A stretch of DNA of 64,000 bases from Streptomyces katrae (GTDB lineage Bacteria; Actinomycetota; Actinomycetes; Streptomycetales; Streptomycetaceae). The stretch is from assembly GCF_000717655.1 (NCBI RefSeq), contig NZ_JNZY01000009.1:62001-126000 (forward strand), given 5' to 3'. A program made the position numbers and the translations under genes. Of the stretch, positions 37,189 through 46,570 are shown one piece after another. Positions within the stretch are counted from its first letter, which is position 1, and every line of letters begins with the position of its first letter. The notes below the pieces were generated by a model, which did not search any database, had not been told where the DNA came from, and worked only from the letters and a program-made list of their open reading frames with translations.

Positions 37189-38300
37189 GAGTCCTGCACG
37201 CCGTCACGCTCCACTCCCCCTCGCACGCCTTCGGCGGGCCGGTCCGGGTCGCGCTGAACCTGGCCGAGGGGCTGCGGGCGCGCGGCCACGAGGCCCGGCT
37301 GCTGGCGCTCGGCGAGGGCTTCCCGGACCCGTGGCCGACCTCCGTGGAGGGGGTGCCGGCCAAGCTGTTCCCGGCCCGGCGCATCCTGCCCCTGGGCTTC
37401 AGCGGGATGACCTCGCCGACCCTGCTGGCCTCGGCGGGCCGGCTGGTCCGGGACGCGGACGTGGTCCACGTCCACCTGGCGCGGGACCTTGTCACGCTGC
37501 CGGTGGCCCTGGCGGCGCTGCGGGCCGGCAAGCCTCTGGTGCTGCAGACCCACGGGATGGTGGACCCGAGCGGGAAGCTGCTGGCCAAGGTGCTGGACGC
37601 GGTGGCCGTGCGCCGGCTGCTGCGCGGCGCGGACGCGGTGCTGTACCTGACCCCGCACGAACGGGAGGGCCTCGACGCGGTGGTGGGCGCCCCTCTGCCG
37701 GGGGCGGTCCGGCTCGTGAACGGCACCCCGGCGCAGGAGGAGCGCCCGGCGCTCGCCGGTCCCCCGCGCATCCTGTACTCGGCGCGCCTGCAGGCCCGTA
37801 AGCGCCCGGTGGACTTCGTGGACGCGGCCCCGGCGATCCTGGCGGCGCACCCGGACGCGGAGTTCGTGGTGGCCGGCCCGGACGAGGGCGAACTGCCGGC
37901 GGTGAAGGCGCGCATGGCGGAGCTGGGCCTGACGTCCCGCTTCACGGTCCCGGGGGCACTGTCCACTGCCGAGGTCCTGACGGAGCTGCGCCGGGCGCAC
38001 GTCTACGTCCTCCCCTCGGTGGACGAGCCGTTCCCGATGTCGGTTCTGGAGGCCCTGTCGGTGGGCGTCCCTGTGGTGGTCACGCACTCGAACGGCCTGG
38101 CCCGCGACATCGCGGCCGCGGGCGCCGGCCACGCGGTCGCCCCGGGCCCCTCAGGCGTCGCGGAGGCGGTCCTCGCCCTCCTGGACCCCGCCGGGAACGC
38201 CAGGGCCTCGGCCGCGGCCCGCGAACTGGCCACGGATTCCTTCTCGATGGACGCGGTCCTGGACACCCTGATCCCGGTCTACGAGGCGGCCCTGCGCTGA
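37185..38300 (+). CDS. Glycosyltransferase family 4
   Basis: A 371-residue GT-B enzyme. N-terminal FGGPVRVALNLAEGLRARGHE and the donor-domain signature VLPSVDEPFPMSVLEALSVGVPVV (about 280-305) with the E-x7-E pair typical of GT4. It would add one sugar to the repeat unit. Starts at GTG 37185 within the acyltransferase stop codon, so both are made together. Convergent with a small membrane protein gene 12 bp beyond. Confidence 0.9.
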   Translation: MRVLHAVTLHSPSHAFGGPVRVALNLAEGLRARGHEARLLALGEGFPDPWPTSVEGVPAKLFPARRILPLGFSGMTSPTLLASAGRLVRDADVVHVHLARDLVTLPVALAALRAGKPLVLQTHGMVDPSGKLLAKVLDAVAVRRLLRGADAVLYLTPHEREGLDAVVGAPLPGAVRLVNGTPAQEERPALAGPPRILYSARLQARKRPVDFVDAAPAILAAHPDAEFVVAGPDEGELPAVKARMAELGLTSRFTVPGALSTAEVLTELRRAHVYVLPSVDEPFPMSVLEALSVGVPVVVTHSNGLARDIAAAGAGHAVAPGPSGVAEAVLALLDPAGNARASAAARELATDSFSMDAVLDTLIPVYEAALR

Positions 38301-38312
38301 CGCGCCGGCGCG

Positions 38313-38525
38313 CTACACCTCGCGGCGGGTTTCGTCCACCACCGGGAGGGCCGCCGTGCGGCGGCGTTTGAAGACGCTCGCGTAGACGGCGAGGCCGATG
38401 GCGCCGGCCGCCATCATGATCAGGCCGACGACGTCGAGGTTGACGCTCTCCATCTTCCAGTCCGTCGCGAAGGTGAGGATGGCCCCCACCACGATCAGCG
38501 CAATGCAGCCGCCGATGCCTCCCAT
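38313..38525 (-). CDS. Small two-helix membrane protein (DUF6458-like)
   Basis: A 70-residue protein with helices at about 5-23 and 32-50 and a basic tail (KRRR). The GIGGCIALIVVGAILTFA opening is that of a small actinobacterial family (DUF6458) with no known role. ATG 38525 has GGAGG eight bases upstream; a start five codons earlier lacks this. Confidence 0.78.
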   Translation of the reverse strand: MGGIGGCIALIVVGAILTFATDWKMESVNLDVVGLIMMAAGAIGLAVYASVFKRRRTAALPVVDETRREV

Positions 38526-38587
38526 GTGATTCGCCTCCACAGTCGTGGTCGTCTGACCCCGCGGTTACCCGGGAAGCGCATACGAAA

Positions 38588-38625
38588 ACGCCGCCCCCGG
38601 CCCGGAGTCCGGGCGGGAGCGGCGT
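38588..38625 (-). terminator. Intrinsic terminator of the lipoprotein gene
   Basis: A 7-bp outer stem (38588-38594 with 38619-38625) with a GC-rich inner stem; read leftward it is followed by TTTTC, a rare U-run for this genome. It lies 20 bases beyond the stop at 38645. Confidence 0.8.
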
Positions 38626-38644
38626 CCTCGTACGTGCCGGGAGG

Positions 38645-39322
38645 CTACGCCGGGATCCAGGCGTAGCAGCCCGTCGACGTGAACGTCGCCGTGCCCGAAG
38701 GGATCGTGGCCGTGATCTTGTCGCCGGCCTTCGGAGTGGTTTCCGGGCCCGAGGCCAGGACGGCGCCGTCCTTGCCCTTGGCCTCCCAGGTGCACGTCGT
38801 GCTCTGGGTCAGCGCCCGGTACGTGCCCGCCGCAGGCGACTCGCGGGTGCCGTCGGCGAAGCCCTTGGACGCCGCGTCCAGGATCGGCTTCTGTTCCGGG
38901 CACAGGTACGTGATCGCGTCCTTCGCGCCCGGGATCTCCCCCGCGATGATGGACCCGGTCGCCGCGTCCTTGTCGCGCTTCGCAGTGCGCTCCACCCGCT
39001 GGCAGGACTCCTGGCCGGTCTGCAGGACCGCCGCCGGGTCCATCTTCTCCGGGACCCGCCCGCTCAGGTACTGCTTCTCGTTGGGCTTGAAGCTGCCCGT
39101 CTTCGGGGTGAGCTTCGCGTCCGGCAGGACCGGGCCCGTCGGCTTCGCGTCGGGCGAGGCCGGCGCAGCCGTGGCGTCCGCCGGGTCCGGGGCCGCCGAC
39201 GAGGCCGGCGGCTTCGGCTTCGCCGCCGCGGCGTCGGCCTTGCCGTCGCCGCCCGAGCTGCAGGCGGTCAGGGTCAGAGCTGCGGCCAGCAGAACAGCAG
39301 CCGCGGCGGAGCGTCGGTACAT
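38645..39322 (-). CDS. Secreted lipoprotein of unknown function
   Basis: A 225-residue lipoprotein: signal peptide ending TLTAC at residue 21, then a Lys/Ala/Pro-rich linker to about 70, then a compact domain with three Cys pairs worth of cysteines (ESCQRVERT, TYLCPEQKP, TTCTWEAKG, STGCYAWIP). The end YRALTQSTTCTWEAKG with TIPSGTATFTSTGCYAW resembles the small beta domains of actinobacterial secreted proteins. No known family recognised. ATG 39322 has AGGAG eight bases upstream. Confidence 0.75.
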   Translation of the reverse strand: MYRRSAAAAVLLAAALTLTACSSGGDGKADAAAAKPKPPASSAAPDPADATAAPASPDAKPTGPVLPDAKLTPKTGSFKPNEKQYLSGRVPEKMDPAAVLQTGQESCQRVERTAKRDKDAATGSIIAGEIPGAKDAITYLCPEQKPILDAASKGFADGTRESPAAGTYRALTQSTTCTWEAKGKDGAVLASGPETTPKAGDKITATIPSGTATFTSTGCYAWIPA

Positions 39323-39369
39323 CTCTAGGGCTCCTGTATTACGTGCCGGTTGATCGGGTGGGATAGGGG

Positions 39370-39405
39370 TGCGGGGCCCGGCCGAGTTTCGCGCCGGGCC
39401 CCGCA
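39370..39405 (-). terminator. Terminator of the LamG protein gene
   Basis: A perfect 13-bp stem (39370-39382 with 39393-39405) lies 13 bases beyond the leftward stop at 39418. Confidence 0.85.
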
Positions 39406-39417
39406 TCCGTCAGACGG

Positions 39418-42195
39418 TTACTTCGGGCCGAAGGTGAGGACGAGCTGCGGAGCGGCCTCCGCTGCAGTCGACTCCATGGACCAGATCCACAGCGGGTCGG
39501 TGCCCGTGCTCGTCAGGGCCAGGCTGTAGCTGCTGCCCAGCACCGGGGAGAGCACGGCGGTGTCCAGCGGGGTGCTCTGGACCGCCGAGCCGTCCGGCAC
39601 GCTCGCGAACGCGCCGAGCGGGGTGGTGCCCAGGGTCGGCTTGTTGTTGAACGTCGTGCTCGCACCGCTCCAGGTGCCGGTGACCGGGACCACGGACACC
39701 TTGTCGACCGTACCGGCGTTCGCCTGGGTCGACGTCTTGATCTGGAGCGCGGCGGACTTCAGGACCTGCCCGGCCGGCGCGGCCGGCAGGTTGAAGCGCA
39801 GGTACGTCTCGTACGCCGAGGTGCCGCGGACGGCCAGCGAGGTGCTCGCGCCGTTGGCCGCGCTCGGGGCGCCCTGGTTGATGTAGGTGTCCTCGGTCGC
39901 GGAGACCTTGGAGACCGTGTCGGAGGGCGCCTTGGCCAGGTCGTAGTGGTTCTTGGCCTGGGCCGCGGTGAGCGCCTTCGGGTAGACGGCCGTCTCGTCG
40001 ATCTGGCCGGCGAAGAAGTTGCTCGTCGGCCTGGTCGGCCAGCTGGCGAGGTTGTCGCCGCCGACGTGCCAGAAGCCCTCGTACGAGGCGGAGCTGGTGA
40101 CGTTCAGCGTGCCCTTGCTCTGGCCGTCGACGATCAGCTCCATGCCGGCCGGACCCATGGCTCCGACGACGTGGTGCCACTTGTTGTCGTTGTACGTGTC
40201 GAACAGACCGGTGGAGACGGTGCGCGTCGAGCCGTTGTAGACGCCGAAGACCAGACGACCGGTGTTGGTCATGTAGATCTGCTTGTCGTACGAGCCGCTG
40301 TTGCGCGTGGTGTTGTTGCCGAAGCCGATCAGCTTTCCGCCGCGCGTGGTGTTCGTCTTGAACCAGGTCTCGACCGAGAAGGCGTTGCCCACGGTCTGGC
40401 GGTGGTCGCTGTACACCTGCTGGCTGGTGCCGTTGAAGCCCATCGCCGTGCTGGCGCCGCTGATCGCGCCGGGCGTCTGGCGCAGGGCCGGGGCGTTGAG
40501 CTGGATGCCGCTGGTGTTGCCGCTCTCCGAGGAGTCGGCGACGTACGGGCTGACGGTGTCGTCGTAGCGCCAGTACAGGTTGGCGCCGTCGGCGCGGACC
40601 TGGTTCGGGTACGACTGCACCGAGCTCGGGACCGTGACCGAGGCCGTGGCCGACAGGGCGCTGGTGTTGCCGGCCGCGTCGGTGGCCGTCACGCGGTAGG
40701 TGTACGACTGGCCGGCCTTGACCGTGGTGTCGTTCCAGGAGGCCTGGGGACGCTCCCACTCCAGGGACTCGGCGGCGACCGTGGCGATCGGGCTGGCGGA
40801 GCCGTTGCGGTAGATGCGGTACGTCAGCTTGCTGTCGTCCGCGTCGTAGCTGGTGCGCCAGCGGACCTGGACCTCACCGGGCTTGACGCTGCCGGCGCTC
40901 GCGACCGGGGTCGTCGGGGCGCCGACGTCGCCGGTGGAGGCGAAGCGGGTGAGCGCCTGCTGCGGCTTGCCGTTGATGGCGGTGAACTCGCCGCCGGCCC
41001 ACATGTACTTGACGTCGCCCTTCTCGGCGATCGTCATGGCGCGCGGGCCGATGCCCTCGCCCAGGCCGTCGTTGGCGGTGGGGTGCCAGCCGAGCTTGCG
41101 CGGGCTGCGCACGAAGCCGTCCACGGGCGCCGGGGAGGCGCCTTCGTAGTTGGTCAGCTGCGCGTTGAAGAAGTTGCGCTTGCCGTCGGGGAACTGTCCC
41201 TCGAGCGAGCAGTCGTGCGCGTGCGAGGAGCTGTAGAGCACTCCGTCGTACGGGAGCACGGCCTGGGTCGCGCCGAGGCAGCGGTCGCGCCACTTCTCGC
41301 TGAAGTCGCTCAGCCTGAGGCCGATGCGGCCGTCGAAGACGCCGCCGCCGGAGCCCTCGTTGCCGGTGTAGAAGCCGGTCGAGTCGGTGGCGATGTCCTT
41401 GACCACGGAGTTCGACGGGATGTTGCTGTAGGTCTTGGCGACCGCGCCCGTGGTCGCGTTCACGACGGCCAGGGCGTGCGTGTTGGAGCCGTTGACCGAG
41501 AAGAAGTCACCGCCCAGGAGCACGTTCTTGCCGTCCGGGGTGACCTCGACCGCGCGGCCGGGCTCGTCGGCGTTGGCGGTGAAGGGCTTGAGCGCACCGG
41601 AGCCGGCGTCGACCGCGGCGAACCGCTCGCGGGTCTGGCCCTCGACGGCGGCGAAGTCGCCGGCCGCGTACAGGGTGTCGTCCGTGACGGCGAGGTCGCG
41701 CACGGTGGCGGGGAAGCCCGGGTGGAAGGCGGCCTTGGGGGTGCAGCTCTCGATGTCGATCGCCGCGACGCTGGAGACCGGGGTGCCGTTGACGGCGCCG
41801 AAGTAGCCGCCGGCGTACAGGGTCTTGTTGTCCTTGGAGACGGCCAGCGCGCGGACGGTCGCGCTGCCGTCGCCGATGGTGAAGGCGAGCTTGCACGAGG
41901 TCGGCTTGCCCGTCGCGGCGTCGAGCGCCACGAAGTTCACGGCTTCCTGCTCGGCGCCGCTGGTGCCGTCGGGCGGACGGACGGCCGAGAAGGTGCCGCC
42001 CGCGAAGACGGTGCCGTTCGCCTGGGCCATCGCAAAGACGATGCCGTTGGGCTGCCAGGTGGGCAGCTCGTCGGCGGTGAATGCCACGGGAGGCGTGATG
42101 GCGGACGCCTCGGGCATCAGCACCAGACCTATGCCGGTGCCGGCGCCGGCCAGTGACAGGACGAGGGCAGCAGTCAGCCCTCTGGATCTACGCAT
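39418..42195 (-). CDS. Large secreted multidomain protein: propeller-like repeats, FnIII, LamG, DNRLRE-type domain
   Basis: A 925-residue exported protein. After a signal peptide (about 1-33) come repeats with the GGTFSAV/GGYFGAVNG/AGDFAAVEG/GGDFFSVNG pattern (about 40-420), likely a beta-propeller. Then follow one fibronectin III domain (about 425-520), a LamG/concanavalin-like jelly roll (about 530-740; FSVETWFKTNTTRGG, ALTAAQAKNHYDLA), and a C-terminal DNRLRE-type beta domain with ATEDTYINQGAPSAAN and YLRFNLPA. Such domains bind glycans or mediate adhesion. ATG 42195 gives MRRSRG as the signal start. It lies downstream of gmd, but a 245-bp gap suggests its own promoter. Confidence 0.82.
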   Translation of the reverse strand: MRRSRGLTAALVLSLAGAGTGIGLVLMPEASAITPPVAFTADELPTWQPNGIVFAMAQANGTVFAGGTFSAVRPPDGTSGAEQEAVNFVALDAATGKPTSCKLAFTIGDGSATVRALAVSKDNKTLYAGGYFGAVNGTPVSSVAAIDIESCTPKAAFHPGFPATVRDLAVTDDTLYAAGDFAAVEGQTRERFAAVDAGSGALKPFTANADEPGRAVEVTPDGKNVLLGGDFFSVNGSNTHALAVVNATTGAVAKTYSNIPSNSVVKDIATDSTGFYTGNEGSGGGVFDGRIGLRLSDFSEKWRDRCLGATQAVLPYDGVLYSSSHAHDCSLEGQFPDGKRNFFNAQLTNYEGASPAPVDGFVRSPRKLGWHPTANDGLGEGIGPRAMTIAEKGDVKYMWAGGEFTAINGKPQQALTRFASTGDVGAPTTPVASAGSVKPGEVQVRWRTSYDADDSKLTYRIYRNGSASPIATVAAESLEWERPQASWNDTTVKAGQSYTYRVTATDAAGNTSALSATASVTVPSSVQSYPNQVRADGANLYWRYDDTVSPYVADSSESGNTSGIQLNAPALRQTPGAISGASTAMGFNGTSQQVYSDHRQTVGNAFSVETWFKTNTTRGGKLIGFGNNTTRNSGSYDKQIYMTNTGRLVFGVYNGSTRTVSTGLFDTYNDNKWHHVVGAMGPAGMELIVDGQSKGTLNVTSSASYEGFWHVGGDNLASWPTRPTSNFFAGQIDETAVYPKALTAAQAKNHYDLAKAPSDTVSKVSATEDTYINQGAPSAANGASTSLAVRGTSAYETYLRFNLPAAPAGQVLKSAALQIKTSTQANAGTVDKVSVVPVTGTWSGASTTFNNKPTLGTTPLGAFASVPDGSAVQSTPLDTAVLSPVLGSSYSLALTSTGTDPLWIWSMESTAAEAAPQLVLTFGPK

Positions 42196-42440
42196 GAGCC
42201 CCCCAGGGCAATCGCCCGGTTTGATGGCTTGAACTATCCGAACAGCCATATGTACTGGCGCAGACTAGGGCTCCCGCGAGGACCCGGTCACCTCCCTTGA
42301 CCCATTGCATACCAACTTGGAATGAACGGTTCAGGTTGGAGGGCGCGCAGCGGACATACGGCAGGTTTGCCCCGGCCACACCCACCGATACCAGTGGAGA
42401 TGACCGGGACACGGCAAATCGTAGGGGAAATATAAGGCTT

Positions 42441-43454
42441 TCAGCGGTCGATGCGGACCGTCACGCCCGCCAGTTGGTCCTCGACCTGCCGGATGTCGGC
42501 GTCGACCATGATCTGAGCCAACTCGGCCACCAGCACCGTTGGCTTCCAGCCAAGCAGTTCATTGGCCTTGGAGGCGTCGCCGATGAGGGCGTCGACCTCG
42601 CTCGGGCGCTCGTACTTGGGGTCGTAGCGCACGTGCTCGGCCCAGTCGAGGCCCGCGTGGGCGAAGGACGACTCGACGAACTCGCGGACCGTGGCGGCCA
42701 CGCCCGTGGCGACGACGTAGTCGGTCGGCTCGTCCTGCTGGAGCATCCGCCACATGGCGTCCACGTACTCGGGGGCGTAGCCCCAGTCGCGGACCGCGTC
42801 GAGGTTGCCGAGGTAGAGGTGCTCCTGCAGACCGGCCTTGATGCGGGCGACGGCGCGGGTGATCTTGCGGGTCACGAAGGTCTCGCCGCGGCGCGGGGAC
42901 TCGTGGTTGAAGAGGATCCCGTTGACGGCGAACATGTCGTACGCCTCGCGGTAGTTCACCGTGGTCCAGTACGCGAAGACCTTGGCGGCGCCGTACGGGC
43001 TGCGCGGGTGGAACGGGGTCTTCTCGTTCTGCGGCGGCGGGGTGGCCCCGAACATCTCCGAGGACGAGGCCTGGTAGATCCGGGTGTCCACGCCGCTGGC
43101 CCGGATCGCCTCGAGCAGCCGCAGGGCGCCGAGGCCGGTCACGTCGCCGGTGTAGAGGGGAGCGTCGAAGGACACCCGCACATGGGACTGGGCGCCGAGG
43201 TTGTAGACCTCGTCGGGCCTGATCTCGCGGAGCAGGTTCACGAGCGCCACACCGTCGGACAGGTCGGCGTGGTGCAGGACGAAGGACCGGTTGGCGGTCT
43301 GCGGGTCCTGGTAGATGTGGTCGATGCGCTCGGTGTTGAAACTGGAGGACCGCCGCACGAGGCCGTGCACCGTGTAGCCCTTGGAGAGCAGCAGCTCGGA
43401 GAGGTAGGAGCCGTCCTGCCCGGTGACGCCGGTTATCAGTGCGGTCTTGCCCAT
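42441..43454 (-). CDS. gmd: GDP-mannose 4,6-dehydratase
   Basis: A 337-residue short-chain dehydratase that converts GDP-mannose to GDP-4-keto-6-deoxymannose. Rossmann motif GVTGQDG at residues 9-15, [13 protein letters not shown], catalytic SSSEMFG, and the YxxxK dyad in [26 protein letters not shown] is a family signature. It diverges from fcl, whose product takes the intermediate on to GDP-L-fucose. Starts at ATG 43454 with CAGGGGG just upstream. Confidence 0.97.
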   Translation of the reverse strand: MGKTALITGVTGQDGSYLSELLLSKGYTVHGLVRRSSSFNTERIDHIYQDPQTANRSFVLHHADLSDGVALVNLLREIRPDEVYNLGAQSHVRVSFDAPLYTGDVTGLGALRLLEAIRASGVDTRIYQASSSEMFGATPPPQNEKTPFHPRSPYGAAKVFAYWTTVNYREAYDMFAVNGILFNHESPRRGETFVTRKITRAVARIKAGLQEHLYLGNLDAVRDWGYAPEYVDAMWRMLQQDEPTDYVVATGVAATVREFVESSFAHAGLDWAEHVRYDPKYERPSEVDALIGDASKANELLGWKPTVLVAELAQIMVDADIRQVEDQLAGVTVRIDR

Positions 43455-43732
43455 GTGGGTCCCCCTGGGGGTCGTATCGGTCTGTTCTGGTGAGGCAGGG
43501 CCTCGGGGGCGGCGGTGCGGCCCGCCCGTGGGGCCGCACCTCGCGGTGACGGGTCCCGCCCGGCCGGGGGCTGCGCCCCCGTTTTCGCGCCGGACCTGAC
43601 GGCGCGTACGGCCGCGGGGCCCAAGGGGCTGGATGCGTACCGTACACGGCGTCGCCCCGCCCCCTTCGGGCGGATTCCGCCGCGGCGGACCTCGTCTGCT
43701 GCCCGCGGCGGCGGACTGGCATCATCGGCGGT
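43455..43732. other. Divergent promoter region between gmd and fcl
   Basis: 278 bases with no gene. Contains a hairpin at 43566-43580 (GGGGGC/GCCCCC, three-base loop) followed by GTTTTC, which resembles the core of GC-rich Streptomyces intergenic repeats, and other GC palindromes. No operator stands out. Confidence 0.5.
43566..43580 (+). terminator. Hairpin with short T-run ahead of fcl
   Basis: A 6-bp all-GC stem with loop TGC, followed by GTTTT on the rightward strand. It could act as an early terminator or simply be a dispersed repeat core. Confidence 0.4.
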
Positions 43733-44677
43733 ATGACAAGTTCGCTGCCGCTCCTGCCCCCGAACGCCCGAGTCTTCGTCGCGGGCCACCGCGGCCTCGT
43801 GGGCTCCGCGGTCGCCCGCCGGCTCACCGCCGACGGCCACGAGGTGCTCACCCGGGGCCGCGCCGACCTCGACCTGCGCGATGCCGCCGCCACCGGGGCG
43901 TACTTGAAGGACGTCCGCCCCGACGCCGTCGTGCTGGCCGCCGCCAAGGTCGGCGGGATCATGGCCAACAGCACCTACCCGGTGCAGTTCCTCGAGGACA
44001 ACCTCAAGATCCAGCTCAGCGTGATCGCCGGTGCGCACGAGGCCGGCGTGGGCCGTCTGCTGTTCCTGGGCTCCTCGTGCATCTATCCGAAGCTCGCCCC
44101 GCAGCCCATCAGCGAGGACGCCCTGCTGACGGGACCGCTGGAGCCGACCAACGAGGCGTACGCCCTGGCGAAGATCGCCGGCATCGTCCAAGTCCAGTCG
44201 TACCGCAAGCAGTACGGGGCCTCGTACATCTCGGCGATGCCCACGAACCTCTACGGGCCGGGCGACAACTTCGACCTCGAGACCTCGCACGTGCTGCCCG
44301 CCCTGATCCGGCGCTTCCACGAAGCCGCCGCCGAGGGCCGCGACGAGGTCACGCTGTGGGGCAGCGGCACCCCGCGCCGGGAGTTCCTGCACGTGGACGA
44401 CCTGGCGGCCGCCTGCGCGGTGTTGCTGGGCAGTTACGACGGCGACGAGCCGGTCAACATCGGGTGCGGAGAGGACCTCACCATCAAGGCCCTCGCCGAG
44501 ACCGTCGCCGAGGTGACCGGCTTCCGCGGCCGGCTCGTCTGGGACACGTCCAAGCCGGACGGCACGCCGCGCAAGCTCCTGGACGTCACCCGCCTGACCT
44601 CGCTCGGCTGGAAGCCGGAGACCGGACTGCGGGACGGCATCGCCGCCACCTACCGGTGGTGGCGCGAGCAGGGCTGA
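43733..44677 (+). CDS. fcl: GDP-L-fucose synthase
   Basis: A 314-residue epimerase-reductase acting on the GMD product to give GDP-L-fucose. Rossmann motif VAGHRGLVGSAV, catalytic LGSSCIYPK, YALAKIAG (the YxxxK dyad), and NLYGPGDNFDLETSHVLPAL are all family hallmarks. It is paired divergently with gmd. ATG 43733. Convergent with the sugar transferase gene, 25 bp beyond its stop. Confidence 0.96.
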   Translation: MTSSLPLLPPNARVFVAGHRGLVGSAVARRLTADGHEVLTRGRADLDLRDAAATGAYLKDVRPDAVVLAAAKVGGIMANSTYPVQFLEDNLKIQLSVIAGAHEAGVGRLLFLGSSCIYPKLAPQPISEDALLTGPLEPTNEAYALAKIAGIVQVQSYRKQYGASYISAMPTNLYGPGDNFDLETSHVLPALIRRFHEAAAEGRDEVTLWGSGTPRREFLHVDDLAAACAVLLGSYDGDEPVNIGCGEDLTIKALAETVAEVTGFRGRLVWDTSKPDGTPRKLLDVTRLTSLGWKPETGLRDGIAATYRWWREQG

Positions 44678-44702
44678 ACGCAGCGGCACGCGGTGCGGCC
44701 CC

Positions 44703-46190
44703 TCAGTACGCTCCGCGACCGTCGACGACGGCGCGGAGGGTACGGCCCATGACGTCGACGTCACTGGTGAAGGACCAGTTGTCGACGTACTGCAGGTCGA
44801 GCTGGATCGTCTCGTCCCAGGACAGGTCGGAGCGTCCGCTGATCTGCCAGAGCCCCGTCATGCCCGGCCGCACGGTGAGCCGGCGCAGCTCGACCTCGTC
44901 GTACTGGGCCACCTCCTCCGGCAGCGGCGGGCGCGGGCCGACGAGCGACATGTGCCCGCTCAGCACGTTGAACAGCTGGGGCAGTTCGTCCATGGAGGTG
45001 CGGCGCAGCAGCCGGCCCACCCGGGTCACCCGGGGGTCGCGGCGGATCTTGAACATCAGGCCGTCGTTCTCGTTGGCCCCGGACAGCTCGTTCTTGAGGC
45101 GGTCCGCGTCCACGACCATGGTGCGGAACTTCCACATGACGAACGGCACCCCGTCGCGCCCGATGCGCCGCTGGCGGTAGAACGCCGGGCCGCGCGAGCC
45201 GAGCCTTATCGCCAGGACGATGCCGAGGAAGACCGGGGAGAGCAGCAGCAGCCCGAGCGCGGCCCCCGTGCGGTCGAGGACCGACTTGAGCAGGGTCTGG
45301 ACGCCGCGGCTCACCGGCGGAGCCACCCGCAGCACGGCGAGCCCGCCCGCGGACAGGGTCTCCAGCCGCTTGACGGAGACCTCCACGAGGCCGGGGAAGA
45401 CGGCGAGTTCCAGGCCCGCGTCGTGCAGCGCCCACGCGACCCTGCGCAGCCGCTCCCCCGCGATCCGCGCGCCGGGGGCGACCAGCACCAGGTCGGCGTG
45501 GTGGCTGCGGACGGCGCCGAGCACGGCGGCCGAGTCCGCGTTCGGGGCCTCGGGCGCGGCGTCGTCGAGCCGGGCCGCGACGGGCACCCCGCCCTCGAGC
45601 GCGCCGGCGCCGACCGGCACCACTCCGACGACGACGTACGGGTGGTCGGTGCGCGCGGCCAGGTGCTCGATGACGGACTCGGCGGCGCCGGGTTCGCCGA
45701 CCACCAGGACCCGGCTGACGGCGTGCGCCTCGCGGCGGGCCGCCGAGAGGTGGCGGTAGGTCAGCTTGTGGCAGGCCACGGTGATGAGGAGGGCGGGCAG
45801 CAGGGCGCCGAGCGCGGACAGCCGGGGGGTGCTCTCACCGGTCACCACGCGGGCCACGGCCAGCACACCGATCAGAATCAGCCAGTCGTGTACGACGGGC
45901 AGCACACCGCGCGATTCTCCGAGAACGCGGGCCGCGTACCGTCGGCGCACCGCCTGCACGCCGGTCCATGCCAGGGCCGCGCCGAGGGCGCAGTACACCG
46001 GCCGGACCTGCTGCGCCGCATGGAAGACCAGCCCTACGGGGACTGCGGCGCCGAGGAAGTCGGCCGTGAGGGCAGCGGGCAGGTACCAGCGGGCCTTGTC
46101 ACCGAGCCGCCTCGCCGGGGCGGCCGCGAGCCGTGCCGATTCGGCGGCTCCTGCGGCCAGTCTTTGCGCAGGAAAATGGACATGACTCAT
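44703..46190 (-). CDS. Undecaprenyl-phosphate sugar phosphotransferase (WcaJ/PssY-like priming enzyme)
   Basis: A 495-residue polyprenol-phosphate hexose-1-phosphate transferase. Four to five N-terminal helices and a CoA-binding-like domain (about 145-280, SRVLVVGEPGAAESVIEHL) precede the catalytic C-terminal domain (about 300-495) with KSVLDRTGAALGLLLLSP, KFRTMVVDAD, RTSMDELPQLFNVL, GHMSLVGPRP and PGMTGLWQISGRS. It starts a glycan on the lipid carrier. ATG 46190 has AGGGGGG close upstream. The long frame above is spurious. Confidence 0.93.
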   Translation of the reverse strand: MSHVHFPAQRLAAGAAESARLAAAPARRLGDKARWYLPAALTADFLGAAVPVGLVFHAAQQVRPVYCALGAALAWTGVQAVRRRYAARVLGESRGVLPVVHDWLILIGVLAVARVVTGESTPRLSALGALLPALLITVACHKLTYRHLSAARREAHAVSRVLVVGEPGAAESVIEHLAARTDHPYVVVGVVPVGAGALEGGVPVAARLDDAAPEAPNADSAAVLGAVRSHHADLVLVAPGARIAGERLRRVAWALHDAGLELAVFPGLVEVSVKRLETLSAGGLAVLRVAPPVSRGVQTLLKSVLDRTGAALGLLLLSPVFLGIVLAIRLGSRGPAFYRQRRIGRDGVPFVMWKFRTMVVDADRLKNELSGANENDGLMFKIRRDPRVTRVGRLLRRTSMDELPQLFNVLSGHMSLVGPRPPLPEEVAQYDEVELRRLTVRPGMTGLWQISGRSDLSWDETIQLDLQYVDNWSFTSDVDVMGRTLRAVVDGRGAY

Positions 46191-46570
46191 GGGCCCCCCT
46201 GGCACGTGGTCTATGACAGCGGCGCGTGCCCATGGCTTCCCCTGGCGACGGACAACTGGCGCACCGACAAACAGTACGACAAACACCCGTACGACAAATG
46301 CCGATTGGCCGAACGAGGCCTCTTGTTGCGCAAGTGTTAGCAACCGGTACCAACCGTTCCAGATACCGGACCCCCCTTCGCACACGAAGGTGAATGGTCC
46401 GGATACCGGATACGTCTCATCGGTCAACGAACCGTTTCCAGCCAACCTTTTGACGCGGCCCTGACATTGGAGCCGACAGCTGGCACTCTTCGATCCGTTC
46501 TTCGCACCAGCCTGCTCTGCCCGGAGGCCCACCCAGCCGTCCGGAACCCCCCTTGCAGAAGGAGTCTGCG
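46191..46570. other. Divergent region between the priming transferase and the M4 protease
   Basis: 380 bases without a gene, AT-richer than the surroundings. Contents: three copies of CGACAAA (46265, 46277, 46292); a hairpin with arms 46366-46372 and 46396-46402 enclosing a second (CCTTCG/CGAAGG, 46375-46390); and several GGATAC/CCGGTACC repeats. These may be regulator sites or a 5-prime structure for the protease mRNA. None matches a site I know. Confidence 0.45.

Noticed and set aside
39946..42156. A 736-codon rightward frame opposite the LamG protein.
   Set aside because: Antisense shadow of a gene with signal peptide and recognisable domains.
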